In this document: positions 11,768 to 21,799 of the stretch, piece by piece | How the letters are laid out: the number at the start of each line of letters is the position of its first letter | Numbering within the stretch: position 1 is the stretch's first letter | Assembly (NCBI GenBank): GCA_947359465.1 | Contig: OX375872.1 | Location: forward strand, 17,468,018-17,532,017 | Reading direction: 5' to 3' | Source of the DNA: Metellina segmentata | Lineage: Eukaryota > Arthropoda > Arachnida > Araneae > Tetragnathidae | Length of the DNA: 64,000 nucleotides | The notes under the pieces: generated by a model | Database searches by the model: none | The model's input: the letters and a program-made list of their open reading frames with translations, nothing else | What the model was told of the DNA's origin: nothing | Position numbers and translations under genes: made by a program

Positions 11768-12154
11768 CAAGCCGCGCGGTAGCTCAGTCAGTAGAGCGTC
11801 GGGCTTGCATCGGAAGGGTTGTGGGTTCTGTCCTCGACGGAGCCTGCAATTCTAATGGTTGCGAGATCGACGCTTAGACTACGCTAGAGACCGTCGTGTT
11901 CGCTAATGGTGCTGGGGCACGTTGAATAGATCATGGTCAGAAAGTCCCCCATGTTCCCATACCAAATCAATACCTCTGGGGGTATCTGATCAGGGGGTTA
12001 TCGGCCTCTGATTGGGATATAAATTACGGTGTGAGTGAGTGGATGTGTGAAAGGGACCTTCCTGTAAAAACGGATGTGTCATGTATGAAGAAGGCCAACC
12101 CTCCGGGGTAATGGCACCCCCAATTGGGCCATATAGGGCTCGCACGACAACAAC
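11768..12154 (+). mobile_element. SINE family B (tRNA-Ala-like head), complete with TSD
   Basis: The head GCGCGGTAGCTCAGTCAGTA, then GAGCGTCGGGCTTGCATCGG, folds like a tRNA. It has an A-box match TAGCTCAGTCAG and an anticodon loop reading CTTGCAT, which suggests tRNA-Ala(UGC) ancestry. The B-box area GTGGGTTCTGTCCTC is slightly off consensus. The ~300-bp body is unlike family A except for a short GAGACCGTCGTG stretch. The element ends ACGACAACAACAAG. Perfect 12-bp flanking repeats show it arrived by target-primed reverse transcription fairly recently. The only LINE 3' end in the window, near 63.3 kb, also ends in CAACAACAAC, so a related LINE could have supplied the machinery (inference). Confidence 0.9.
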
Positions 12155-12166
12155 AAGACCGAACTA
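12155..12166. repeat. Target-site duplication, right copy (12 bp)
   Basis: Perfect repeat of 11,756-11,767. Confidence 0.9.
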
Positions 12167-12309
12167 TTTATGCATCTCATGTAAACTGATATCTTGATAA
12201 ATTGTTTCCTGTTTCTGGTAGTTATTACTACATTTTTTTAAAAAGAAAATTGAACTATAATACTAAAATCTATGAGCAGTTTAGAAACTAACCAAGGTTT
12301 TCGTTAAAA

Positions 12310-13443
12310 TGTAATACATCTCTTTGTATTAAAAAAAGCTACGGCCGCCGCTGGATTGAAAACTGCTTTTTTTTTTCCGCTCGATTCTTAAGACGGTTTG
12401 CCGAGAAAGTACGGATGAGAAAATTACGAAATTTCCTTAGTTTGTTCAAAATTGTAAAGGTTACACGCTGAAGAAGATTTTTTTTCCGATGCGGCTATTA
12501 GTTTAAGGTTTATTAAGTGTCAAAGTAGAAAAAACAAAATTTCTAACGCGAGTGAGCAAAAGACGTTCAAATTTTCAGTCTTCAGCCGTGAGTTTTTTTA
12601 AAGTACCACTAAACGTAAACTTTTGCAGCTCGTCGAGTTTTTTAGAAATTTCAATTTGGTTCCTGATAGTATTTTTTTAATTCGTGAAAAATCGGGACAA
12701 TTTTGTTATTTTTTTAAAAACTGTCATATCTATATCTTATTACTATTAGTTTTTAAATTTGAAAACATCGCAGATAACCTTAGAATGTACAATTTCTTAC
12801 GGTACAATTATCTTTAAAATTGATTAATAAATAAATTCAATGCGATCAGAAGTTAGTTGTACAAATTTCGTATTTTTTTAGTTCGCGGAGCGATTGCTTT
12901 CATTCTTCTTCACGGAAATAAAGGGTACATTTTCTGAGACATTATGGGTTTGCCAGATGCCCTTGAAACTCGCTGTGACGTCATGCTCGTTTTTTCACTC
13001 GATTCTCAGACGGTTTTCCGATTAAGTACAGATCAGAAAGTTACGAGATTAACATGGTTTATTCAATGCTGTACAGAGAAGATGGAGATGGTTTTTTACT
13101 GATGCGGCTATTAGTTTAGGGTGCATAAAAGTGCTAAAAGTAAAAAAAAAAAAAAAAAAAAACGAAATCAATTGTATAAGGCGTGTGGGTTTACGAATCA
13201 AACCAAATGAGATTGCGCAGTAATCACCGGGAGTTGGTGATCAGGGGGCGGAGCTCTCGATGTGTCGTCATGTACCGGAAAGTCAAATCAGGATTACAAG
13301 AATTATTAAGATAGTTTCGCCGTCGCAGGATATTGACTCTGTAAAAGGAGTGTTGGTTTGCGAAGCAAACCAAAATATTGAAGGTTGGCGACCAAATGTC
13401 GGGGGTTGGCGAGCGTAGGCGAGCAGAGGGCGGAGCCCCCTAG
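12310..13443 (+). mobile_element. Helitron-like element, family 3, with hairpin 3' end
   Basis: Two tandem units of about 600 bp share CGCTCGATTCTTAAGACGG, CCGAGAAAGTACGGATGAGA, AAATTACGA and GATGCGGCTATTAGTTTA; the second is near 13,000-13,120. After a poly(A) run come two versions of a terminal module. A degenerate one (13,165-13,260) ends GGGGGCGGAGCTCTCG. A well preserved one (13,345-13,443) ends GGGCGGAGCCCCCTAG before a T. The preserved module holds a perfect 9-bp hairpin, TTGGTTTGC with a GAA loop (13,353-13,373), and a GGGC-GGA-GCCC hairpin just before CTAG, as expected for a Helitron 3' terminus. The 5' end is not certain. Confidence 0.55.
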
Positions 13444-13444
13444 T

Positions 13445-13740
13445 GTTATTTATTTTCAGAAGGAAAGTAACTTATTCACAATAGAATTGTGATAGTCAAG
13501 TGGAGAGTACCATTACATATCAAGGTACAACAATAGCCTTGAAACGCAAATATTAACCTAGTTGAAAATCTTTGGGCAGTGTGGAAACGCACGTTAATTT
13601 GACTGGAATTAGATCTGATGATCAGATTTGGTGAACAGCTTATTCAGCGTGACAGTTAATTAGATGTGGTCTAAACCTTAAACAGAATTTAATACCATGC
13701 TGCCGCTTATACGAGAAATCATTAGTAACAGTTACTTTAT
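13445..13740. other. No recognised feature
   Basis: AT-rich spacer between the family 3 and family 2 Helitron-like 3' ends. Confidence 0.45.
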
Positions 13741-13746
13741 TTGCTA

Positions 13747-14410
13747 CTAGCTGAATTACACGGCTTTTCACGGATTAAATTGTTTGTAGTAATGTTTCTT
13801 GCTATGGGGATTTCGATTTGTTTTAGCTCCCTCTACAGACCCATAGGAGAAATGAAACGGGGGTTAATATTTAGCCTATGTTTCCCGCAGGATTCCAAAG
13901 AATGAGTGTACCACAATTCGTGTGAATTGGTTTGACAGTGATCGTAAAATACTCACCTGTTATTCCTATGAGGAATTAGAATTGTTTTATCCACCTCTGT
14001 AGACCCAGGACAAATCGAAAGAGGTTTATGTCTAGCCTGTTTCCCGCAGAATTTTAAAGAATTAATGTACAAAATTTGAAGGGAATTGGTCTGACAATGA
14101 TCGTAAAAATACTCAATGTCTTTCAATAGGGATGTCTAATAGTTTTTAGACCCCCTTCTTAGCCCTAGGAGAAATCGAAAGGGGTTAATATCTCTAGGCT
14201 ATTTACCAGCAGGATTGTTAAGAATGAGTGTGCCAAATCTGGTATGAATTGATTAGACAGTGATCGTAAAATACTCACTGCTATTCCTATGGGATTTCAA
14301 ATTGCTTTTTAGATCCCTCCGCACATTCCAGACAAATACAAAGGAGGTTAACAAGTATCCTACGTTACCCGCAGGGTCCCAAAGAATTCGGTGTAGATTT
14401 GTACTAAACA
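13747..14410 (-). mobile_element. Helitron-like non-autonomous element, family 2, copy 2 (5' truncated)
   Basis: Reading on the minus strand, four ~140-bp units match those of 6619-7561, and the 3' end is again TAATTCAGCTAG followed by T. On the plus strand the landmarks appear reversed: TACTAGCTGAATTA at the left edge, then CCCGCAGGATTCCAAAGAAT and CCTATGGG. No TC start is visible near 14,400, so the 5' end is lost. Confidence 0.65.
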
Positions 14411-15025
14411 GCCAGGCCTAACAAGTCAGAACTCACCATGAAAGCGAGCTGAAGATGTAAAAATATAATGGTAAGCAATATAATGTAAAGAACAAAGGGA
14501 CATTTAAATAAAATGAAAAAAAAAAATTTGTTAATAAAAAATGGTAACATGTTTTTGAAGATATTTTTGAAAATGAAAGTGTTGGTGGATCATGGCGTCA
14601 TCAGGGGAGGAGCCCTGCCCCAGACAACGCAAAATAGTGTTTTTTACGTTTGAGCAGCAATACGTTAAAAATTGCTCATACACTCTCCCGAATACCATTG
14701 AAAAGCAAACACACCAAACAGTACAATTTGAAACCATAAAAAGAATAAGAAAAAGTACAATTTTAAACCATAAAAAAGGATTAAGAAAATGAATATGAAA
14801 CCTAATCCGCAACAACAGCTGGGAGAAACAGAAATATTCAAGTCAAGAAAGTCAGTTTTATCATTAACTAAACTTGTTTTAACTAAATATATGTCATCTG
14901 GACGTATTGATTACCAAATGTTAGTAAAGTTACGGTTATTCAAAACAATTAATTTTATTTTTGGTTCCTTTATATTTAATCTAAATGTCCTTTTGTTCTT
15001 GGAAAAAATAATAATAATTAAAAAA
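14411..15025. other. No recognised feature
   Basis: AT-rich. Overlapping frames on both strands (14,531-14,815; 14,592-14,792; 14,789-15,133) are short and have no domain I recognise. Confidence 0.4.

Positions 15026-15028
<3 letters not shown>

Positions 15029-15104
<76 letters not shown>
15029..15104. repeat. Compound (TA)n(TG)n microsatellite
   Basis: About 23 TA units followed by about 14 TG units, seen directly. Frames that run through it (IYIYIY, CVCVCV, HTHTHT) are artefacts. Confidence 0.98.
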
Positions 15105-15105
<1 letters not shown>

Positions 15106-15680
15106 CGACTTTCTTACAAGTCTCACTACATAGTTCTCATAAAATACGAGCAGGACAGAGAGCAATGAAAAAGACGTCTTTATTAGACCACAGTCATGGT
15201 TCGAGTGCTTCCAGAGATGGCGTGGCAAATTACAAGCTGCGTATCAACAAATTAATTATTCCTTGATCAGCAATACTCAGACAGATTTCATTGCCTTATA
15301 TGGTATGATTTGATGGGACATCTTATAGTAAATAGATGGGAACAGATGGATCACGGCGTGGGAAGATGAATTTAGTTTAGCTTGCAAAAACTAATTATTT
15401 CTGATGCAATGGGCTGCGAAACTGTAAAAGGCATGTGAAAAAAATACTCGGAGGCGCCGGCCAATGTCGAAGCAATTTCCTCACGAATCATTTTTAATGT
15501 TATATATATAACAGCGCGTGGCGTAGCGTTGTTAACTGCGGATTTCCTAGGTTTGATAGAAAGCGAAATACATATAATGCTTAGCTTCAGACAACCATCA
15601 AGCCAACTAAATTCACTATCGTACCTTTTACTCAAAGATATTTTTTAGCCGTACGTTTAGTTATATGTGGTCGAAACTTT
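15105..15680. other. No recognised feature
   Basis: No repeat or coding signal recognised. A minus-strand frame at 15,372-15,635 has no known domain. Confidence 0.45.
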
Positions 15681-15684
15681 GTGC

Positions 15685-15795
15685 GGTAGGACTTTAATTA
15701 ACGTCGCACTGGAGCAACACAACGGGACATTGGCGACGGTCTGGGATCAAACACAATGGGAAAGATCAGAGAGATCAAGAAAATCAAGAACCCCA
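15685..15795 (-). mobile_element. SINE family A, 3' fragment
   Basis: Reversed tail sequence TTAATTAACGTCGCACTGGA, GCAACACAACGGG, then GCGACGGTCTGGGATCAA. It stops abruptly at a GC-rich block. Confidence 0.8.
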
Positions 15796-15799
15796 TGGA

Positions 15800-16140
15800 A
15801 GGCTTCTGTCCAGCTGATCCGCAGCTGCACACTAGTGACGCCTCCACTCAGCGGAACCTACTCGAGGGGGTGGCTCCTCGTCTGCGGTTTGCCGCAAGGT
15901 GCTCGAAAAAACCCTTCAAGCAATGAGTATGGAAGGCATGCAGTGGGGGACGCCATCCTTCGGGTGCAATGGAAAATACTGAAAATATGACGCTCCGGAG
16001 GGTCGGCGAGATCTGTCGACATGTGTGCCAGGGGATGGAAAAATAACTTTTTTTTGGAGGTGTTGACTCTGGGAGTAACGAAAGGAAAATTTTTGAATTC
16101 ACCACCGAAATGCCGGGGGATGGAATGGACACCGGACACG
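15800..16140. other. GC-rich unclassified block with overlapping open frames
   Basis: This 340-bp stretch is clearly more GC-rich than its surroundings. It is open in several frames on both strands (plus 15,667-15,990; minus 15,848-16,132 and 15,858-16,139). I recognise no domain. It abuts a broken SINE on its left side. It could be a fragment of a retrotransposon with different base composition or a third SINE-like element. Coding status is unknown. Confidence 0.3.
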
Positions 16141-16510
16141 TTTATTGAAATTAATTTTGTTCTTATTTTGGTTCAATCAAAAATGCAGCAATTATTTTTA
16201 TTTTGTGTTTGATCAATTATGTAACATTCTCTTGAATTCTGTGAGAATATATTTATTTTTTGATTACCTGATGTGTACTGATTTTTTTTGTGTGATTTTA
16301 ATTTACTTGCATGATTACCACCGCGATCACGGCTTTGTCAAACGTATGACAGATTCCATTGCTCATTCACTAAGAATATAATACTGGGAAAGATTCCTCA
16401 GAGGTTATATGAAACATTTTGAATGTGGAATGACGAGGTTCGATTTTTTTAAAGTTTATTTTTTAACCCTCCTGGCGGCTGTCTTAACCGGGAGTCTCAT
16501 CAAAACAACA
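16141..16510. other. No recognised feature
   Basis: T-rich sequence without a supported element. Confidence 0.45.
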
Positions 16511-16514
16511 ATCA

Positions 16515-16670
16515 TAATTAATACTGTAACCAGATCTTGATGAATTAGATATCTTGTCATTAGAAGAAAACTAACCATATATTTATCTAGTCATCATCAA
16601 CAATTCGACTTGATAACGAGATATATCGTCATTAAACAATTTGGCTAAATATTGATGGACGAGATAGTAT
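16515..16670. repeat. CGAGATAT minisatellite block
   Basis: Units such as CCAGATCTTGATGAATTAG, ATATCTTGTCATTAGAAG and AACGAGATATATCGTC match the dispersed family of 3600-4040. Confidence 0.65.
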
Positions 16671-16709
16671 GTCGTGGAGTGTTAAAATATTTTTTTCTAG
16701 CTGCTTTCG

Positions 16710-16890
16710 CACTGGTAATGATAATGAAATAACAATGATATTGAAATAATAAGGATAATGAAATAATAATGACATTGTAATAATAATAATAATATCACAA
16801 TAATGTTAATGAAATAATAGTGAAGCATAGTATGGAAGGAAGTAATAGCATGATAATGATAACGAAATAACAATGATAGTGAAAATAAGA
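16710..16890. repeat. Short tandem array, ATAATGAAATAACAATG type
   Basis: About nine degenerate units of ~18-21 bp (GATAATGAAATAACAATGAT). The minus-strand frame across it is an artefact. Confidence 0.75.
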
Positions 16891-16899
16891 CTGATTTAA

Positions 16900-17360
16900 T
16901 AATGCCACAATCCCGCAACTACTGTAACAATAAGTTACGTTTAGTGTATATTGCTTAGGAAAGCAAGATACTTGTTTTCAATCTCGGTTCTAAAATAAGG
17001 CATCTCCATACCACCAACACAGTAAAATGGCCCCGACCGTAAAACTTTATTAGTAAGCACAAGATCTTGTCTAGTAGAGGACGATAGTAATTCCCACAAT
17101 TAAATGCGAAAGTGGGTACACTATAAAGTTTTATGCGAGGAACATCTTTCAAGGGTATTGGACCATTGGAAGAGTTTTATTATAGATCTCTCAGCGTATA
17201 ATTAGGAGATTGAAGATGAAAGAGTTTATTTTAATCGTAGGGTAAAAGCTTGAACGCACCTCTTAAAAAGCTTCATACTGAAACCAACAAACTGCTAAGA
17301 TAGCATAACACTTTAACTTTATGACTCAAGAACAAGTGAAGGGAGAAATGCATGTAAAAG
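16900..17360. other. No recognised feature
   Basis: No repeat or coding signal recognised. Confidence 0.45.
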
Positions 17361-17364
17361 ATAT

Positions 17365-18773
17365 TTAACCTCAGCGTTGAGAGATTTCCGATTATTGTAG
17401 TGTTGCTTTTACCTTGCAACACAGTTAATGACTTAGTAACCTTCTCTTTCTAAGGACCTCGTGGATTATGTCCACTTTTAGAAGGATTCAGTTGACTCTT
17501 TCGTCGTGCTTTCCTTAGAATGGAATCCCTTGGAACTATTCTATTACCCCATTTTGTAGATCAGTTTGGAACGATTCAATTGGTTCTTTACTAAAATTGG
17601 AATCTTTTGGAACGATTCTATTGCATCATTTTGTCGAATATAATATATTTGTCCTTTTCTTACTCTAGAATCCCTCAGTGAGAAGTCTCTCTAGAATCTC
17701 AAAATTCTGTGACTTCTTTCTTTAGAATAGAACCGTTTATATAAATTATATTGCTATAATTTTGTTAAAATATACTCCTTTTGAAAGATTTTATATATGG
17801 TTCATATTATTATAATAGAATATTTTTGACACATTCTATAGTTCATTTCCTCTCAAGGATTCTATTTAACCGAAAAGGCCAATGTAATTATTCCAAAAAC
17901 ATTATTATATGGAAATTAGCAATAGATTCGGTACAAAAAGTTATATTGTAAGGAAAGGAGAAATAGGATATTTATCTCTCTCATTCCAAAGGATTCTCTT
18001 CTAAAGAAAAGCGCAATAGGTTCTATCGTATAGATTCTAATCTATCAAAAGGATCAATAGAATCACTCCAAACTATTCCAATTAACAGAATGGTCCAATA
18101 GAAACATTCTATAGGATTATATTATAAGGAAATGAGCATGGGAATCGTTTTAAAGAATTCTATTCTAATGGTTCATTGGAATCAATCGAAATTATTCTAT
18201 TCCAAGGAAATTAGCAAAATAATAGTTAAGGGTTCTATTCCTAGGAAAAGAGCAATACGATCATTCCAAAAACTGTTACTTAACATAATGTGCCATTATA
18301 ATCGTTTTAAAGGATATTGTTCACAGGAAAGGAGTAAAAGGATCGTTTCAATAGATACTAATTTAGGTAAAAGCGTAATAAGATGATTCCATCGGGATCT
18401 AATCAAATAAAAGGAACTGTACAAATGTTACAAATGATCCTACAGAATGAGCCAACAGAATCGGAAGAAATTATTCCATTCGAAGGAAATAATCAAAAAT
18501 AGGTATGTAGGTATTTTAATTAATATCACACTGGAGCAACACAACGGGCTATTATTAGCTATAGGATATCTAAGGGTTCTATTCCAAAAAAAATCAATTG
18601 GATCGTCACAAAGGATTCTACTGTAACGAAAGGGCCAATGAGGAATCCTTCTAAAGGTTGTAAGAACCAATGCATCCTTTGTAAAGATGTGGTTATTTAG
18701 TCATTATTCGCGCTGTATAGTAAAAGCAACCCACATTACTCGGAAATGCTTCAAATCTCTCGCACTTCCTTAA
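17365..18773. mobile_element. Foldback-like transposon with satellite-built inverted arms
   Basis: The left end reads TTAACCTCAGCGTTGAGAG, ATTTCCGATTATTGTAGTG, TTGCTTTTACC...TTAATGACTTAGTAACC. The right end (18,670-18,773) is its imperfect reverse complement (TTATTTAGTCATTA, GTAAAAGCAACCCACATTAC, TCGGAAAT...CTCTCGC...TTAA), giving about 95-bp terminal inverted repeats. Inside, the left half consists of forward ~35-40-bp units (CCTTAGAATGGAATCCC). From about 17,860 the right half holds the same units reversed (GGATTCTATTCCTAGGAAA). The whole can fold back on itself like Drosophila FB elements, whose arms are also short tandem repeats. No transposase is present. A SINE fragment lies in the right arm. 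Confidence 0.65.
18501..18560 (-). mobile_element. SINE family A, tail fragment inside foldback element
   Basis: GGTATGTAGGTATTTTAATT, then AATATCACACTGGAGCAACA and CAACGGGCTATT form the reversed SINE tail, inserted in the right arm of the foldback-like element. Confidence 0.8.
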
Positions 18774-19330
18774 TCGGATCAAAGGAAACCAAATCCCTAG
18801 GATAATAGATTTGAAATCAAGCGCTTACTCTCCCAATTTCCTGATCGCCGTACCCGACATTTCCCGATCCTTGTCACGCACTCGGAGAGATGAGAAAAGG
18901 CAGGAATTCATATCACGTCAACCGAGAGATAGCGACTGACCCCGACTCGCTGAGATTTCTAATGAACTGCGCATTAACCCCACCCCGGCTCATAAAAAGG
19001 TCACGGGTTAAACGCCTTCGCTGTTCGGGAGGGGGGTTTGTTTGTTTTCCGGCTCACTTTGCTGAGTGCTAACCAGTCGAGTTCTAATCTGCAGTTGGAT
19101 TCCGTTGAAAGCTCTCCCCATTATGGGAGGAATTAAGACGATTTGTCGGTACGTTGTAAAGATGAAAGGAAACGTGCCTCTGTGCCGTTCGTGATGTTTA
19201 CTCTTCGATGTGGCTGTCGTTAAGAAAGTCGACTTAATATGTGATCAAAGACTGTGAATAAGCGTATCAATATATTTTCTCTTTCTCTCTCTCCCTTCTC
19301 TTTTACCCTCTTTTGCGCTTTTTACCCTGT
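18774..19330. other. Non-repetitive, locally GC-richer segment
   Basis: This stretch contrasts with the satellite arms on both sides. It contains CCCCACCCCGGCTCATAAAA, AGGTCACGGG and a G-rich GGGAGGGGGGTTTGTTTG. CATAAAAAGG (about 18,991) resembles a TATA box, but no Inr, coding exon or splice structure is convincing. A (TC)n-like run lies near 19,278. It could be a remnant of a gene's 5' region or a TE leader. Confidence 0.25.
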
Positions 19331-19334
19331 CAAT

Positions 19335-20165
19335 ATTTAGATAATCCCAATGGTCCTTTTCTTAGAGTAGAATCCTTTGGAAAAACTATATTGCTCCTTT
19401 CCTTGGAGTACTATCCTTCATGAAGATTTTATCTCTCCTTTACTATCGGAATAGTATCCTTCGTTACGATTCCATAGCTAACTTTTTTTGATATAATCCT
19501 TTGTAATGATTATTTTTGTCCGTTCTGTTAATTAGAATATATTGGAGCCGATTCTTTTGATAGTTTTCTTTGATTACAATATTTGAAACGATCCTATTGC
19601 CTTTTTCCTTACAGTTGAATCCTTCGGGACGATAACATTGCTCGTTTTAGTCGAAAAGAAACCTTGGAAGAACACTTTTTTTTATTTACTTGTAATAGAA
19701 TCATTTGGAAATATTTTATTTCTTCTTTCCCTTGCAATGAAATATCAAGGAAAGATTATATTGCTCCATTCGTGGAATAAATCCCTTAAAAGATTCGTTT
19801 GCTCTCTTTCTTAGAATAAAATGCTTTGGAAAGACACTAGGTATTTTTCTTAGAATATAATCCTTTGGAAAGATAGTATTTTTCCTTTCCAGGAATTGAA
19901 ATCTCTGAAAAAGATTATTGCTCATTCCCTTCTAACATAGTCCTTTGGAAAGAAACTATTTGTCCTTACTTCGAATAGGATCCTATGAAAAGATTTTAGT
20001 CCTCCTTCCTTTAAATAGAAAACTTTGAAATGATTCTAATGGTTCTTTGACTAGAAAAGAATATTTTCTTAAGATTCAGAAAGTGAAAATTGGTGGGGAG
20101 TCATGCAGGAGTAGATTGCTGGTTGAAAGGTGAAATTATACGTTTGAACCCCTCAAATGGTTAGC
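19335..20165 (+). repeat. Foldback-type satellite arm with terminal segment E1
   Basis: About 20 forward units (CTTAGAATATAATCCTTTGG, AAAGAT). The array ends with the E1 segment GGGGAGTCATGCAGGAGTAG, then GGTTGAAAGGTGAAATTATA, CGTTTGAACCCCTCAAATGG, TTAG. The same segment closes the array at 24,710-25,042. Confidence 0.75.
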
Positions 20166-20169
20166 ACTC

Positions 20170-20960
20170 GATTCACTGTAAGTTTGTAGCAAAATGCTTG
20201 AACATCAATGCAATTGTTGAACATAGATATTTACAGATATAAAAGTATGCGTAGGTATAGTAAAGTAACTATGCGCTATACGATGAGACCGCTTGTTGAA
20301 AAATTGAAAATTAACGCTTATACCTCAAAATAGCAGCGAAATACGGAAAAATGTCATATACAAAACTGTATATACTGATTTAATCCGAAGGGACACACTG
20401 CGCAAGTGAATGGATTGAATGGTAAGCGTGAGCACTTTGATGTAAGCAGAAATAAAATCTCCATCATTATCTGGTAATCCTTGTTTAAACTGAAAACCAC
20501 TCTTTTACTCAATTTCAAAACTCACTATATTCGGACACCCGAACGAAGCTAGTAGAGTTACGTGGATTTATAGCGGTCTATTCTTTAAGCATTATGATAG
20601 TTTTGAACGTAAGCAAAACGCTCTTCCACAACGAGCGTGTTTGATGCGGATTCTTGATTTTAAGTTTATCTTTCTGTGCCACAATAGGAAATTCACGAGG
20701 GAAGTCTAAAACTATCCGTTGTTTCACTAAAACACAATATCTAGGTTTGTCACACTGCCCTCTGCGCATGCATGCTTAGAATTGATACTACTCTACTACT
20801 GTGGTCATGTTACCGAAGTTTAACCTGGATAGCGTCATTTTTCTTGTTTCTGTTTCAGTGTAAACGTGGTTGCTCCGCTAGCAGTATGCACCAAGGAGGT
20901 ATAAAGAGGAATGATCCGATTTCTAAGGTACAAAAGTGTGCTAGGGGTTAAAATTCATCG
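20170..20960. other. No recognised feature
   Basis: No repeat or coding signal recognised. Short frames only. Confidence 0.45.
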
Positions 20961-21066
20961 GAGACTTACAACACAACACAGGGACAGAGCTTTACTACGT
21001 AGAAGTGTGTATAGGGGACTCGAGTAACTTAAAAGAGGCTGGATTCACGTAGAAAGAGCTATGTGT

Positions 21067-21320
21067 CCATTAACCTCTACCACTGACGAGAAGATTCAGT
21101 AAGCGCAAGAAATGGTACTGGCAAACAAGCGAGTTACCATCGACAATGCAGCGTGATCTCTGTATATTATGCGTACAAAGAAATGGGGAAAGGGGTGCAT
21201 AAATAGTAGAGTGACCCACCGAAAACCTTCTTGGAGGGAATCCGCAAGCTTGTGGACCACCGAACTAAATGCATCAAAAAGGAAGAAGACTATGTACAGC
21301 CGTCAAAAAAAAAAAAAAAA
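21067..21320 (+). pseudogene. Internally deleted mariner transposase remnant
   Basis: Two pieces of a mariner-type transposase lie close together. At 21,067-21,154 the translation reads PLTSTTDEKIQ, stop, AQEMVLANKRVTIDNAA. This matches the N-terminal helix-turn-helix region of mariner transposases (TDE-plus a second HTH beginning with VTID). At 21,228-21,308, in another frame, FLEGIRKLVDHRTKCIKKEE, then DYVQ resembles the family's C-terminus (FF..GI..L..RW.KCI...GDY). The catalytic core between them, about 250 residues in intact members, is missing, and there are stops and a frame change. A poly(A) run follows at 21,306. The element is dead. The assignment rests on motif memory, not a search. 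Confidence 0.6.
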
Positions 21321-21424
21321 AAAACTCACCCGATTGCAATTGCACAATTTATATCACAGAACAAAACGGAATGTAGCAATCGATAGGTATTAATGTTTTC
21401 TACAAATATCAATATTTAAAATTT

Positions 21425-21460
21425 GGCTAAGGGGCCGTCTTCATATTAAATTGGGTGCTT
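21425..21460 (-). repeat. Terminal motif of repeat family D
   Basis: CTAAGGGGCCGTCTTCATAT, then TAAATTGGGTGCT is the reverse complement of the motif at 38,357-38,391 and 42,084-42,117. Confidence 0.7.
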
Positions 21461-21641
21461 GCTTATATAATTTCAATACGAACCCCCATCTTTTATCACA
21501 AATTTGGATTCTACACAAAATTTCAGGCAGATTTGATGAAAAAATAATGAAAAACGGATTAAAATTGACCGAGAACATACATAAAAACCATTGAGGGAGC
21601 GTATAAATGTGTTCGGTATTCAATCACATTAAAAAAAATTA

Positions 21642-21795
21642 ATAAAGACGTGTAGTGGCCGTCGCAGTCAATGACATGTTGCAGGAGCCTTGGTATAGAG
21701 TCCATTAAGATGGTGACAAAGTCAGAATCCATTCTGACTGAATCCCAGAATCCGTCGGCAGACATTTCTGTTTTCACTTTGTGAACAATCCCCAA
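21642..21795 (-). pseudogene. Tc1-like transposase, C-terminal fragment
   Basis: The minus-strand translation contains DFVTILMDSIPRLLQHVIDC, then DGHYTSL. This resembles the Tc1 C-terminus, where a conserved LV.SMPRR..AVI.A.GG.T.Y motif follows the last catalytic residue. No catalytic residues remain, and the upstream part is absent. About 180 bp further downstream on the same strand lies the family D terminal motif, so this may be the 3' end of an old Tc1-like element that also produced the noncoding family D copies. Confidence 0.5.
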
Positions 21796-21799
21796 TAAC

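Noticed and set aside
11768..11840. A genuine tRNA-Ala gene
   Set aside because: The acceptor stem does not pair, the B box is off consensus, and the sequence continues into a ~300-bp body with a target duplication, so it is a SINE head.
15029..15266. Frames with long IYIYIY, CVCVCV or HTHTHT runs
   Set aside because: They are translations of the (TA)n(TG)n microsatellite on either strand and have no coding features.
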